From contig NC_080689.1 of the NCBI RefSeq assembly GCF_030445035.2, positions 25,201,278 to 25,265,277 on the forward strand: a stretch of DNA of 64,000 nt. Direction: 5' to 3'. Shown one piece after another: positions 45,454 to 56,977 of the stretch (positions are counted from its first letter, which is position 1; each line of letters begins with the position of its first letter). This stretch comes from Dasypus novemcinctus. Lineage: Eukaryota > Chordata > Mammalia > Cingulata > Dasypodidae. A model generated the notes under the pieces. That model saw only the letters and a list, made by a program, of their open reading frames with translations. It was not told where the DNA came from and did no database searches. A program made the translations under genes and the position numbers.

Positions 45454-45942
45454 TGATACCACCAAGAGGGTCCATTCGCCCCACAGAAGCCAATACTGAG
45501 TCACCAGGATTTTAAGAAAAGAGTTCATTATGTAGTCAGCCAGCAAGAAGACTGGAGGCTAGCCTCAGATCAGTCTCCCTGAACAAAACAGGCACTGGGG
45601 TTTTATGCTGTCTGGGGAAGGCGGGCTTGAGGGAGTGACTAAAGATGACACGAGGTGCCGCAGGCCCATTCGTTTTGGGAAAGGTGGGATTAAACAGAGC
45701 ATGCTCTGTTGCAATTATGTTTGGTCCTAAATTGAAGGGCTAGCATGCTCTATGACTAGAACCAGTTTGAGCTGGCTTCAGAAATAGTAACTTTTCTCAG
45801 GAGCTGGCAAGCCTCCTATGAATAAACATGAAGAGGTGGGGCATTTAAGTGGAAGTTTCTGGAAACTTCTATAAATGAGTAAGGGAGGGGCTACTCTGAA
45901 AAATGATTGGCGGTTTTGAAGGGTGAGAAAGTGGTGGATTCA
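45454..45942 (-). repeat. ERV-B 5' LTR
   Basis: 489 bp. In provirus sense it runs from 'tgaatccaccactttctcac' to 'cttggtggtatca'. Partner of 38758-39202. It includes an extra 'caattatgtttggtcctaaa' segment not seen in the other copy. Confidence 0.92.
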
Positions 45943-45970
45943 CATCCCCAACATTTCAAAGTTCCCTCGA

Positions 45971-46180
45971 TGCCTAGGACTGGCAGATAGCGCCATCTGG
46001 GCAGGGTACCCCGGGCCTGGACCAGGTGCTTTGTAGGTCTTGGTTGCTCAAAATTGTCTAAGTTCTCCACAGGTGCCAGGAACCAGCTGGAGTCAGCAGT
46101 ATTATCTGGGCAGGGTGCCCCAAGCTGGGACCAGTGTCCTTGTGGACCTGGTCCCCATTTCTTCCCTTTCAGGTGCTTTT
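45971..46180. repeat. Diverged tandem duplication, period about 109 bp
   Basis: 'atctgggcagggtaccccgg' at 45995 and 'atctgggcagggtgccccaa' at 46104 start matching blocks. Both continue with 'ggaccag' and 'cttgt', and both are preceded by 'tgcc.agga'. The first unit contains a CTCF-like core 'tagcgccatctgg'. Confidence 0.6.
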
Positions 46181-47602
46181 TGATCCCTACTTCCCACCCC
46201 ACGTGTTTGGTTGATCCGATGCCTAAGGAGCTTCAGAACTCATATCTGTAGACTCAATCTGGGGCCCCTCAGCCTGGCCCCAGATCCAGGAAGTGCCCTG
46301 AGAAGTGTCCCCTTGGCCAGGCTCCTCATTCTTTGTTAGGATTGTGTGAGGTTGAGCCGCCACACAATGTGCTGATTTTGATGCCTCTCACTCATGTTGG
46401 ACACAAGTTCAGTACTACGGGCTACCCGTGGCCCACTGTCAACACGGGCTTGTGTCCCCTCTCACACCTCCGTGTTTCAGTCTATAGCAGCCTCAGTTAG
46501 TAGCACCCGAGGACAGTGAAGGTGGCATCAGGCATCTTTTACCCTGTGCACCTCCCGCCACTGGCACCCAGGATGGTCAGGTGACCTCCCGGGCAGTCCT
46601 CCAGAGGAAGCCTCATCCATTTCCTCGGAGGAGTTTTGAGACCGTTGCTCTGCAATGCAGCCAGCAAGTCCTACTGATGGATGCCCTCTTGCTTTCGATC
46701 ATAAGCTCTCCGTACTAAAACTTGTTGGCAAGTGGCAGACATTTGGTACACAAATCGGACCACTCTTCTCATTCCACTCTTGGTTTCTTCCTTCTCCTCC
46801 CAACTGGTGGTGGTTTGTAAAAGTCATGGGTGATGTCACAATGAAAGAGATCACCTTCTAGGAATGCAGGGGTTAATGGCCTAGGAACTCAGGAGAAAAT
46901 ACGGTTGATTAAAAATATGCTGTTCTACATTTATGTCAAACAGCAATTTTGACATGACCAGGAAATGAATTAACATTCACATTTTCCTGCATTCTCTGGG
47001 TTAGTCTTGCATTTGTGGCCACCATCCACACAGCACAGCAGCATCTTGAGTGATGATATAACCAGCATGAAATAAATGGAGGCATTTATTTCATGGGAAA
47101 TACAAAGGCAATTTTCATTACAAGCAAGTTCCTAAAAGCCATGACATTTGAGTAGTAACAGCATTGCTCCTTTTTCTCCTAGTGGAGATAGGAAATTTAA
47201 AAATAAATAACATGATGAGAGAGCTCTGGCATCCTCACAGAAAGTGATGGTGCCTGGACATAGGAATAATCTTCATTGACCCTGATTGGGCAGTGAACAC
47301 AGATCAAAGTACATCTTCTCTTACACACTATCCTTTATTTACTTATAAATCATTAAACCTCACGTAGGCCCATGAATCTTGTAATACATTTAAAAAGTCA
47401 AATTATTTATGTAGACAGGGACCCTGCAAACAATATTTTCCCAGGGGCATATACTGTAGGGATGGCCTTGCTTGGTATCACCTTATTTTCTTTTCAGTAA
47501 AGTCACTTGTGCTTTCATGTGTAATTTCTCCTATCTTTTCAGGTTTGTGCCTCCCCATATGTATTCTTTTCATTTAGGTTGCTTTTTGTTGTTTCCTTTT
47601 CC
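46181..47602. other. Non-coding, no gene seen
   Basis: No gene, RNA or clear repeat recognised apart from short A/T tracts. Confidence 0.45.
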
Positions 47603-47613
47603 AAAGTCAACTT

Positions 47614-47812
47614 GTGGGGGAGTGGAAGCAGCTCAGTGGTTGAGTGTCTGCTTCCCATGTATAAGGTACCAGGTTTGATCCCTGGTACATCCTAAAAACA
47701 AAACAAACAAATGAAAAACCCTCTCATTGGGGAGCAGATGTAGCTCAGTGGTTGAGTGCCTGCTTCCCATATACGAGATCCTAGGTTCAATCCCCAGTAC
47801 CTCTTGAAAAAA
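47614..47812 (+). mobile_element. Dimeric DAS-type SINE
   Basis: Two tRNA-like heads in tandem ('agcagctcagtggttgagtg' and 'agatgtagctcagtggttga'), each ending in 'ggtacatcct' or 'agtacctctt'. They are joined by an A-rich linker 'acaaaacaaacaaatgaaaa' plus 'accctctcattgggg'. A single pair of perfect target duplications, 'aaagtcaactt' (47603-47613 and 47813-47823), encloses both, so they moved as one unit. Confidence 0.88.
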
Positions 47813-47823
47813 AAAGTCAACTT

Positions 47824-48369
47824 AGGTTTTGTAATATTGTGTAACCCTCAACTTCTTTTCAAGCAAAACATTTTACCACACTCTCTGCCTCTTCCATCAC
47901 CTGCCGGTCTTAGTCTGTCATCACGCTCTCTCCCTTTCTCTCGTTCTCTGTCGTGTACAGTCTACACATAGCCACTACACCATGCATGCATGCGTACAAC
48001 CTAGGCACATTGTTTAAGCATAGAGTCAGCATGTTGACATAGAATGTATTCCTTGCTTTAGAACTGTGAAATGCAAGCAATAGAAGGCCACATATTTGAC
48101 ACAGGAAAGTCCAGAAATACTTGTCTTTATTCTCAGATTTTGTGCCTGGACCATCAGTAGATAGGAAAAGAACTATGTCAAATTGTTAACTCTATTTTCA
48201 AATATAGTGGTTGAAGTAAGGGGCAAAAAAAGCCCAGGATGATGCTTGCGTGTATGTCCTTGAGTATCTGTTGTTAAAACTTGACTAAATCTTTGCTTGC
48301 CTGTTGACTGAGTACCCCATGGACTGTGACAGCTGCAGTGTTGGATGTGATAACTGGGTCCACTGTGTT
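47824..48369. other. Non-coding, no gene seen
   Basis: Short unique stretch between SINEs. Confidence 0.45.
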
Positions 48370-48381
48370 CATGGCTTTGTC

Positions 48382-48562
48382 TTTTTTTTTTTCAGGAGGT
48401 ACTGGTGATTGAACCCAGGACCTCATATATGGGAAGCAGGTGCTCAACCGCCGAGCTACATCCACTCCCCAATGAAAACTGGTGTTTTCGTTTTGTTTTA
48501 GGAGGTACTGGGGATTGAACCCAGGACCTCGTACGTGGGAAGCAGATGCTACACCCGCTCCC
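48382..48562 (-). mobile_element. Dimeric DAS-type SINE
   Basis: Inverted counterpart of the dimer at 47614. Its two heads are joined, in element sense, by a linker 'aaacaaaacgaaaacaccag' plus 'ttttcattgggg' that matches the linker of that copy. The left head is slightly truncated. Imperfect target duplications 'catggctttgtc' and 'catgggtcttat' flank the pair. Confidence 0.85.
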
Positions 48563-48598
48563 CATGGGTCTTATGTTTTGACTATAGAAATCTCTTGA

Positions 48599-49018
48599 GG
48601 GAAGTGGATTTGGTTCAACTGATAGAGCATCCGCCTGCCACATGGGAGGTCCAGGGTTCAAACCCAGGGCCTCCTGACTCATATGGTGAGCTGGCCCATG
48701 CACAGTAATGATGCACGCAAGGAGTGCCGTGCCACGCAGCGGTGTAACCCGCATAGGGGAGCCACATGCGCAAGGACTGCGCCCTGTAAGGAGAGTCGCC
48801 CCACGTGAAAAAAGTGCAGCCTGCCCAGGAGTGGCGCCGCACACACAGAGAGCTGACGCAGCAAGATGATGCAACAAAAAGAGACAGATTCTTGGTGCCG
48901 CTGACAAGAATACAAGTGGACACAGAAGAACACACAGCGAATGGACACACAGAGCAGACAACTGGGGGAGGGGGGAAAGGGAGAGAAGTAAATAAAAAAA
49001 TAAATAAATCTTTTAAAA
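48599..49018 (+). mobile_element. DAS-type SINE, long form
   Basis: 'gggaagtggatttggttcaa' through a full body to 'aataaataaatctttt' and an A tail. Target duplications are 'aaatctcttga' (48588-48598) and 'aaatctgttga' (49019-49029). It lies next to the dimeric SINE in opposite orientation. Confidence 0.93.
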
Positions 49019-49029
49019 AAATCTGTTGA

Positions 49030-49919
49030 ACTAAAATCAGATTTTATGTCTTAAAAATATTTGGCTAGCCAAATCAAATCTTCACTTTTCACCAGGAGCC
49101 AGTATAGTCCATCTTTACATGTTGTTCCTCTTTGTGATTACAGATAATTTATATTGCTTTGTTTCTAACGCTATTTATCTGTCCTAGTAATAGCCAATGC
49201 CCCCATTAGGCTAGAAAATCAGTTGCTGCCTAATTTCTATTCCATTCTGTGTTCACATAGCAGCAGGGTAGGGCACTTGAAACACACTTGCTTTAGCGCA
49301 TTTACATAATGTGTGATAAAGGTGAGAGGTTTTTTTTTTCTTTTTGCCAATTTGTACATTAGTGTCTCTTAAGTGACAGATTAAAGGTTTCCTAAAGCAC
49401 TAACACTGATTAAAAATATTTTCTTAGGCTTGTTCAGGAGTTGAAGTGCTTACAGGATCCAAATAACATTCTTTGAACCAACCATGTTTTAAAAGCCTGT
49501 TGTAATGACTGTATCTTTTTGTAGCAAACAATAATAATTTTAAATAGGGTGATTTTCTTTTACAAAGTGAATAACTACAAAGTCTAAACATAAGGAAAAA
49601 AATCCAGATCCATAGAAGTATTTGCAAGTATTTTTCTAAAAAGGTTTCCATTTTATTTGCCTTTGTATCTTTTTTTCCATTTGTGAAAATGTTATTGCCA
49701 TAACCAAAGAGAGCATACAATTTCCCATATTAAGCACATTCAAGTGTCCTATATCATTTGAATGCATTGGAGGAACACATTGTATCTCGTTCTCTTTTCC
49801 TCAGAAATTCTTTTTCAGAATTCACAGCATTTCCTGTTGACAGCTAAGACCCCTGTGAAGCGGTTTCCTGAGGAATAATAACTCTTCTTTGTTGCGTAGT
49901 GACTCTGTTTCTACTTTTT
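49030..49919. other. Non-coding, no gene seen
   Basis: AT-rich unique sequence. The 98-codon minus frame at 49424-49720 has one hydrophobic patch but no known similarity. Confidence 0.45.
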
Positions 49920-49954
49920 ACCCAGTTCTTCATTCTGGCATCCTTCCTGTCCTT

Positions 49955-50110
49955 GAACCGCCGCTCCCTGCCCAGCTACGCAGGGTCTGGGGCCTGATTC
50001 TCCTCCCGAGGATGCACTTGCACGTGCCGAGGGGGCGCTGCTGAGCAGAGGCCTGCGCACAGCGAGCCGGGACCACCCTCGCGGGGGCTCTTGTGCAAGC
50101 TTCGCAGAGG
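49955..50110. promoter_or_regulatory. Small CpG-rich patch with E-box and CTCF-like core
   Basis: A burst of CpG in otherwise CpG-poor DNA ('ttgaaccgccgctccc', 'ggaccaccctcgcgggggct'). CACGTG lies at 50021-50026 and 'gtgccgagggggcgctg' at 50024-50040, the latter containing the AGGGGGCGCT core of CTCF sites. No transcript is apparent. The function is an inference; a fragment of an old GC-rich repeat is possible. Confidence 0.4.
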
Positions 50111-53100
50111 AAGGGGCCTCCCTTTGGTTTTCAAGAATTGATGGGGGTGTGGGGGGGGGGGTTGATGAAGGACGTGGAACAAAGGATAAGCTCGGTATTT
50201 GGGGCATTCAGTAACAGCTGATGTGGCTGAAGCTGAGGGTGGGACTCAGGCGTGAGAGGAGGCTGGGTTGATAGTGTGAAGCCAAATTTCCAAGAGCCCT
50301 GCCTACAATTCTGGGGCGTTTGGGGAGTGTCCCCTAGGGACCTGGGGAGGATTTTCCTCACCTGGTGGTTTAGAGTGGGCAGAACTGGACTCAGAGGCCT
50401 TTACAATAGTTTAAGTGGGAGGGGATGTTCAGTTGAAACAAAGACCTTCTACGTAGGTACAGGCAAGCTGAGCATGTTTCTAACAGATTCAAAAGATGAA
50501 TGTATAGCCACAGTCTCCCTTCCTCTTCTCCTTCCTTCATTTCCCCTTTAGGAAAATTCTGGCAGAGCTATGGATTATGAATTTGATCTCCTTTGGAGTA
50601 CTTTCAAGGAAGTATATAGACATTAAAAATGTTTTAATACTTTTTGTTGCTATATCATGTTTTGTTTTTCCTTTTCACTGAGCCCTGTTGACATCAGCCC
50701 ACATGGCTATTAGGCTTATATACCAATTTTTTTAGGAGGGCTAGAATAATGCTGATGGCTAAAGGGTTAATGCCTTTCTGAATACCTAGTGGTTAAACAC
50801 CTACAAAGAAAAGGTAGGCGAGATCCTAAAACTGAATCCTGTCCTATTCCCTACTACCACTGTGAGCTCCCCAGGAACTTTCCAGAAAAGGGGCACTCAA
50901 TGTCCAGCTAGGCTTTAGCCCTGAGCATCCTATACGGGTGCCTATTCCGGTGAGCTGGGCCAATCCTCATGTGAGCTATAAAGACCCTTTTGTCTCCTCT
51001 AAACTCCAGAACAGTGGCACATGAGATGGCATCCTTGGCTCCTTTCTCCTGGACTCTGCCTGTTCCTGCTTGGCTTTCTAAGAGAAGGAAGGAGGCCACA
51101 GACCTATCTTACCCTACCAGCTGTTTGGAAGGAAGGGCAGAGCTTTAAAGAAAGTTAAAGGATGAAGTTCTGAATGAGGTCTTCCACTCAGGAGCAAGGA
51201 AGTTCATCTTTGTATCTCCCATATAACCCTCAGCACCACATTAGATTTCAATATATGAAATTCGGATTTATGTTCTGATTCTGCCACTATTAGGTGGGTT
51301 TCGTGGAGGCCCTTGTGTGCCCTGCTAAGGAGTTTGAAGTTTATATTGAAAGAGGGAGTCCCTGAAGGTGGTTAACTTGGGACTTCACAAGTTTAGATGT
51401 TCATTTCAAGAGATTAAAAAAAAAATTTTTTTTTTAAATATTTAAATGTTCAAAAAACATTGAAAAAAAAAAAGGACCCATATTACCAACAAAATAAAAC
51501 AAAACCTTGGTAGGGTTTATAGAGAAGGCAGGAGATAGTTTGAAAGCTGTGGCTATAATAGAAGCAAGTAATGATGAACAAAGCCAGTAGCAGTGGAAGT
51601 GGAGGAAAGAGACTGGATATGAGAAGCTTTAAGGAGGTAGAAGTAGAGGCACGTTGGAGAGCAGGCTGTTCTCACATCTTCGTCTTGGGCATCTGGATTG
51701 GAGGAGGAAGAAAACACATTGTCCATGATGGTGAGTATAGGGGTTCCTGCAGGACAACTGAGTGGGGATGGCCAGTGCTCAGCTGGATATCTAGGTTTAA
51801 AGACCTGGAGTTTGGTCGGGGTAGATTTGGATTTGGGAGTACTCAGGGAATATAGCTGGTATCTGGAGCTGTGGAACTGGATGTCACCACCCAGAGGGAC
51901 CTAGAGAAGGACTTCAGGGTACAGGGCCCAGGTAGAAGACAAGGATCCCGAGTGGAGAAGTTAGAGAGTGAGAAGGGAAACCAGAGGGGAGTGTGGGAGA
52001 AGCCGTGCCTGGTTCAGTCAGAAGCTGCAGAGAAGGCGGGAAGGAGGGGGGGGAATGACTTCAGGAACAGAAGTCCTTCCTGGGTGACCTTGGGAAGAGC
52101 AGCCTGAGCGTCGTGGTGGGCGTGGAAGCCAGAGCAAAGGCCAGGGGAGCAAACAGGGCATCGGCATAGTCCACCTTTTCCAGGCTGTGGGTCTGGGCCA
52201 CAGGTTTGAAGGAAGGTTGTAGCCTCTTTCCACATGGAAGCCAGTGATGGGTGAGACTGACAAATGTTTTAGCCATGGGTGGACAGAGGCAAAGTCTCAG
52301 TTCTGCTCCTCCTGTCAGAATACTTTTGCTTTTTAGATCATTCTTCCTTTCTTGACTCACCAATCGGCTCCCAAGACGCCCAGACTGCGCCGGGTTGGGT
52401 CCCTGTCTGGCATCACAGGGCCTGTCGTGGTGGCCTCGCCTGGAGCCATGCCCAGGGTCCCCTCCGGGGCTACACTTTTCTCTTCACCTGCTTGTGCCGC
52501 GCACGGGTCCCAGGACTTGGAGTGCTGGGAAGTGCTGCAGGTGAGCCCCAGCAAGATCCCTGGAACCAGGCCGCAGGACTTCCCACATTGCAGCTGTGGG
52601 GGTCAAGTATGTCACCAGGGTGCTGAGCACTGAGCCCTCAGCGCCTGTGGCAGCAGCTGTTCAGCCATAAAGACCTTGCATTCCCCCAGGCTGTCGTTCA
52701 GATGCTGTCATCCTCCTGTGAGCCTGACGTGGGTGGGAAGCTCTGCTCCACACTGGTGGTCTCCTGGCCAGTCCGCTTCCTCGGAGTATTTACTACGCGC
52801 CCCCCTGGGTCTCGAGGAACCTTCCAGCCTCTGCTCTGGTTCGCCCTCCGCACCCTGGGAAGGCCTGTTTAACTCTGCCTGGCACTTGTGTGGGGGGAAC
52901 ACTTCTCAAGCAAAGAGCTCCTGGAAGTCTATCTCCCTGGCCACGACGGAGCTCCCCCTTGGCAGGCTTTTTCTGCTTCCCTTTGGCTCTTATCTGGATG
53001 ACGGGGATTGAGTTTGGCTCCTGTCCACATCAAATACTGTCTGGAGCTGGAAGCAAGCTTAAAAACGTGTTTCCAGTCCTTTATTTTCCACCATCTCCCC

Positions 53101-53512
53101 CAAGTCTGCCCACCAAAACATGCCCTCAGCTAGAGCTACACCAGCAGCCACGGGCTGTGAGCGACAGTGGCCCTCCTGAAGGGCTGCAGGTGCCACACCT
53201 GTGTCTGATTAGACACTGTGTTACCCCGTTTGAACATGTGACACATGAAAGCAGCCTTCTCTTGTGCTCTTATGGGGGGTGCTTTCTGGAAATGCTAATG
53301 TGGGGCTAGATTCTGCTCCCGCTGATCTCCTGCCCAGAATAGTCTCCCTTCCCTCAGCACCAGCCAAGGCACAAACTCTTCTTTGGAGACTGGGATCCAG
53401 GGAGGTGGCCTTCTCTTCATTAAGAATGTAATGCTTAAAGGGGAGTCTTCTTTGTCCACTCTCTATCCTTAACATATCCCATTTTTCTGTATTCTCTCAG
53501 TGGGTGGATATT
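50111..53512. other. Non-coding, no gene seen
   Basis: A G run at 50148-50162 and an A/T tract at 51414-51473. The part 51990-53300 is GC-richer and gives many overlapping frames of up to 139 codons on both strands. None has a recognisable domain or splice context. No gene is accepted. Confidence 0.4.
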
Positions 53513-53965
53513 GTATTAATTTCCTATGGCTGCTGCAAAAGTGACCACAGACCTTAAAACAACTGAAGTTACTCTCTCCTAGTTCTCCAGGCATCGAATC
53601 AGTATCACGGGGCTGAGATCTGTAGGACCTAGCTCCCTCCTGAGGTTCCAGGAGAGAGTCCATTCTTTGCCTCCTGCAGCTTCTGGGGGCTATCGGCATT
53701 CCTTGGCTCGAGGTCGCATCCCTCCAGTTGCTGCCTCTGTGGTCACATCACCTTTGCCTCTTCTCTGCGTCCAATCTCCCTTTGCCTCTTTCTTTTAAGG
53801 AGTCTGTGATGGCACTTGGGCCCCACCTGGTTAATCCAGGAGACCCTCCCATCTCAAGATCTTTAACTTACTTCTGCGAAGACTCTTTTTCCAAGTAAGG
53901 GAATATTTACAGGTTCCAGGGATGAGGCCCTGATATCTCTGGGGGCATTATTCAGGTGACTACAG
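53513..53965 (-). mobile_element. MLT1-type MaLR LTR
   Basis: Antisense order typical of MLT1: 'tgtattaatttcctatggct', 'gctgcaaaagtgaccacaga', 'aaaacaactgaagttactct', 'cttctgggggctatcggcat', 'tgtggtcacatcacctttgc', and near the end 'ttttccaagtaagggaatat'. Identification is from memory of the consensus. Confidence 0.78.
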
Positions 53966-56887
53966 GGATATCGTTATGTATCATGTGACGTTTTCATAGT
54001 GGAGTCATCAACCCATCATATGAGCCCTTTTTGGAAAGGCAAGAGACTCAAAGATCTTTCCCGGGCGGGCAGGCTCACATCCTCAAAACTGGACTCAGCC
54101 ACCAGTCTCTGCCCTCTTACATGGTCTTCTCCTATGGCTGGAGGTGAGAGGCAGGGGCCTGGGGAGGTGTGGCCTTGAGTAATCAGGGTAGGAAGAAAAG
54201 AGTCTCTTCTCTGCATTCTTGTTTAATGGCTGGTTGGAGGGGCGGGCACCCTACTCCTGGAAGCCATCTCACTTGCAATAACTTGTTTACTTCTGGTGAG
54301 TGCAATCTATGGGATGGGCTCCATAAAAGGCTGTGCTTCCTCTGGTCTTACCCAGAAAGAGCTGCCCTGCCCTGCTATCATGACACTTAGAATTTTGGCT
54401 CTCAATTACCCAAGGTACTAGAGGAATTTTCAATGTGCTTTAGGAAGTCCACAGAGCAAACTGTGTTGAAAATTAGCAATTTCAATCAACAGTGAAGCCA
54501 CTGCTTTGTTTTTTTAAAAAGAGAAAGGAGTTATTGCAGAGTGAATCTTCACAAACAGTGCTTTCTTTTGTCTGGGAGTCATGGTCTCCTACTAGGATGG
54601 AAGAACTTTATTAGTGCTCATCTAATATCTAAGAATGTGTTAGTCTGCTTTTCCTCCTTGCCATTTATGGTGAAAAATCTGCTGCCAGAGCACTGTAAAT
54701 ACTTCTCATCTTGTTTCTAGTTCCACCCCAATTTCTTCTTCATGTAATGGAAGCAGGGTTTAGAAGCTAATTAGCAATCATCTTCTCCCACTTTTAACAA
54801 TGCCCCCACTTACTTTAGCAAGTTATGTCAGGAACATTACTGGTACTCTGAGAAATTTGACATGCAATTTTTAATGTGTCCTTGAGTTCTTGGCGATTTT
54901 GAAACTTCATTAGTTTCTGAGGAGATTGCTAATTCTGCCTTAGAATGCAGAAGTCTCTTCAGATAAAACTGCAATCTCTTCTAGGAGATTCTGTTGTTGA
55001 GAGGGGGAAAAAACAGAGGGGACATTAGACAGTGGTTTAGAAACATCAATGTTTGGCGTCAAGGAATGTGGGCTGTAGGGTGTCAGTCCGAGAACTTTGC
55101 ATCAGTCTTCTACTGTATGATCTAACGTGTGTGGACTTGAGATTAGATTTGACTGCAATGGTTAAATCTAACTCCTCTGGTCCCAGGGAGACCAGACACC
55201 TAGCTACAACTTCATTATCTCCTCTGGCGAAGGGCACACTTGGTGACAGGTAAATCTTTTGGAAAAGCCTCTCTCCCCACCCTCTTTTTTTGGTCCCAGG
55301 AAAATTGTGGGTTTAGTAAACTCACTCCTCATGCTTTTCCAGGTCTCTCTTGCTCTCTGAATCTTCCCTTGCCCCAGTCCAGTTGCTAGAGGCTTCTGCT
55401 ACTATTGGTATCTGATACATGAGCTCAAATAGGTGTTGGTGGCTTTAAGATGCTGTTACTCCTTGGAATAGTCTAAGAGGATTCTAACTCAAAAGAACCC
55501 CTCTCCGGTGGTGGCTTTTTTGGTTATGGGCAGCTGAGTAGAGAAATTGTTTGAGCAGGATTTTCTTTCCAGGGCCACTCAGGTGCTGCCTATACCTCTT
55601 ACAAACATGGCTGGCCAAGGTATGAGGACATCCTTTGGAGGTTTACTGCACATTCTTGTGACTCATGTTAAAGGTTAAATTTCTTTGGAAGTATTGTCTC
55701 AACAGTCTCTCTGTTGGGATTTTCAAGACAAATGTAATAGAAGGATCTTTTCATTATTTTATGTGGGTGTTTGTGGAGCAAATGTCGGGGACCTGGTATT
55801 ATTCTGAGATGACCCCTTTCCAGATATACCTGGGAATGAAGGAGGTTGTTCTGAAGGACAGACAGCCAGGAAGTCAGTCACAGGAAGAGACAAGTTCTCA
55901 GACAGGAAATCAGAGTATGGAGCTCCAGGACGCCTGCCTCTCTTGAGCCTCTGCTTTGCGGGTCTGAACTTTAAAGTTTGAGGGGACTTCAGGAGCTCTC
56001 TGCTTCTACTCCATCGAGTAGATTCTCCTACTCCATGAGCTAGAACCGCTGGTACTCTCTAAATTCTAGAGACCTAGGAAAGAGTAATTCTCAACTGAAA
56101 CTCTTCAGAGACATTTGAACCAAGTTTTTGTTCCCTGAGGAGTGTTCGCCCTAAACCCCACGAGGCTCAATCAGACATAACCTGGCCCAGGTGATAGGTT
56201 GGGGGAGGGGAAGCTGTGGTGTGAGGAAGCTCCTGGGGGTCCTGCTAGGAGGATAGCTGCCCAAGTGTGCTCACCCAGGGCTCTACTATGAATGTTTCAT
56301 CCAGTGCTTTTCAGGATGAACGTAGCTCTCTTAATTCCTTCTTTATAAATGACTTTCCCCGAACACCCAGCCACCTCACTGTTGAAGCGTCCCTGACCTA
56401 ATCTCACAGGATAGGCACTATTGACTGGGTGTGAGCTTTAGAGGATGGCGGCATCTTTCATATAATGTCTAACCCTGAGAACCATCCCTTCAGCAGCCCC
56501 AGATCCCCGAATCTTTTCTCCCCCTGGGAGAGCCGGCTTCAGCCTGGGTCTAATACTGTCAGGCCTGAGAGTGAACATTTCTAACCCAATACTGTTCTGA
56601 GTAGAAATCCTACCAGGATAGTTTATCCTTTTGCTTGCAAATAACTTCCTCCAACCTTAGACTGCCTGCTGCCTCTAAAAACCCTCATCAGTCTCTGAAG
56701 TCCCCCATTCTGGTCCTTCTTTTCCATGAAGCCATTTCAGGTTTCTCCCTCCTCAGAATACAAACTCTCCTCCTAAAATATGTTGGTTTTTTTTTTGCTT
56801 GCCATGAAGCAGGCCATCTGACATACTCCAACAATCATTTTATGGTAAACATAATACCTACTTCACTTGTTCAGCTTTGTCAATTTT
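53966..56887. other. Non-coding, no gene seen
   Basis: About 2.9 kb of unique-looking sequence without repeats that I recognise. No exon-like frame is supported. It could include conserved regulatory DNA of CDC42EP3, but nothing in the sequence alone demonstrates that. Confidence 0.4.
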
Positions 56888-56962
56888 TAGGTACCAGAGA
56901 TTGAACCCAGGACCTCATATGTGCAGAGCAGGCTCTCAACCACTGAGCTACACTGCTCCCCA
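56888..56962 (-). mobile_element. Short DAS-type SINE
   Basis: 'agagattgaacccaggacct', 'agagcaggctctcaaccact', 'gagctacactgctccc'. Imperfect target duplications 'agctttgtcaatttt' (56873-56887) and 'agcttcactaatttt' (56963-56977). Confidence 0.85.
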
Positions 56963-56977
56963 AGCTTCACTAATTTT

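Larger units (their letters stand above)
38758..45942 (-). mobile_element. ERV-B: defective gammaretrovirus-like provirus
   Basis: A 7.2-kb provirus on the minus strand, with LTRs at both ends. In its own direction it shows a degraded primer site, a leader with a T-arm-like repeat array (split by a later SINE), gag with a PPPPY late-domain motif and one damaged zinc knuckle, protease, reverse transcriptase with YVDD, RNase H, a repeat-like insert where integrase should be, env SU start, env TM with membrane anchor, and a polypurine tract. All frames are broken. The tRNA-Arg primer type and the organisation suggest a relative of the ERV9/HERV-W-like gammaretroviral group; this placement is an inference. 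The immediate outer flanks carry an unusual direct repeat of about 24-26 bp. Confidence 0.9.

Noticed and set aside
47614..47812. tRNA-like sequences that could be tRNA genes
   Set aside because: Both units lack a complete cloverleaf, have A tails and share target duplications; they are SINE heads.
49911..50207. 98-codon Pro/Ser-rich minus frame over the CpG patch
   Set aside because: Low-complexity translation of GC-rich DNA; no conserved motif and no evidence of an exon.
52014..53309. Multiple 65-139-codon frames on both strands
   Set aside because: They overlap one another in several frames within GC-richer DNA, with no domain or splice signals.
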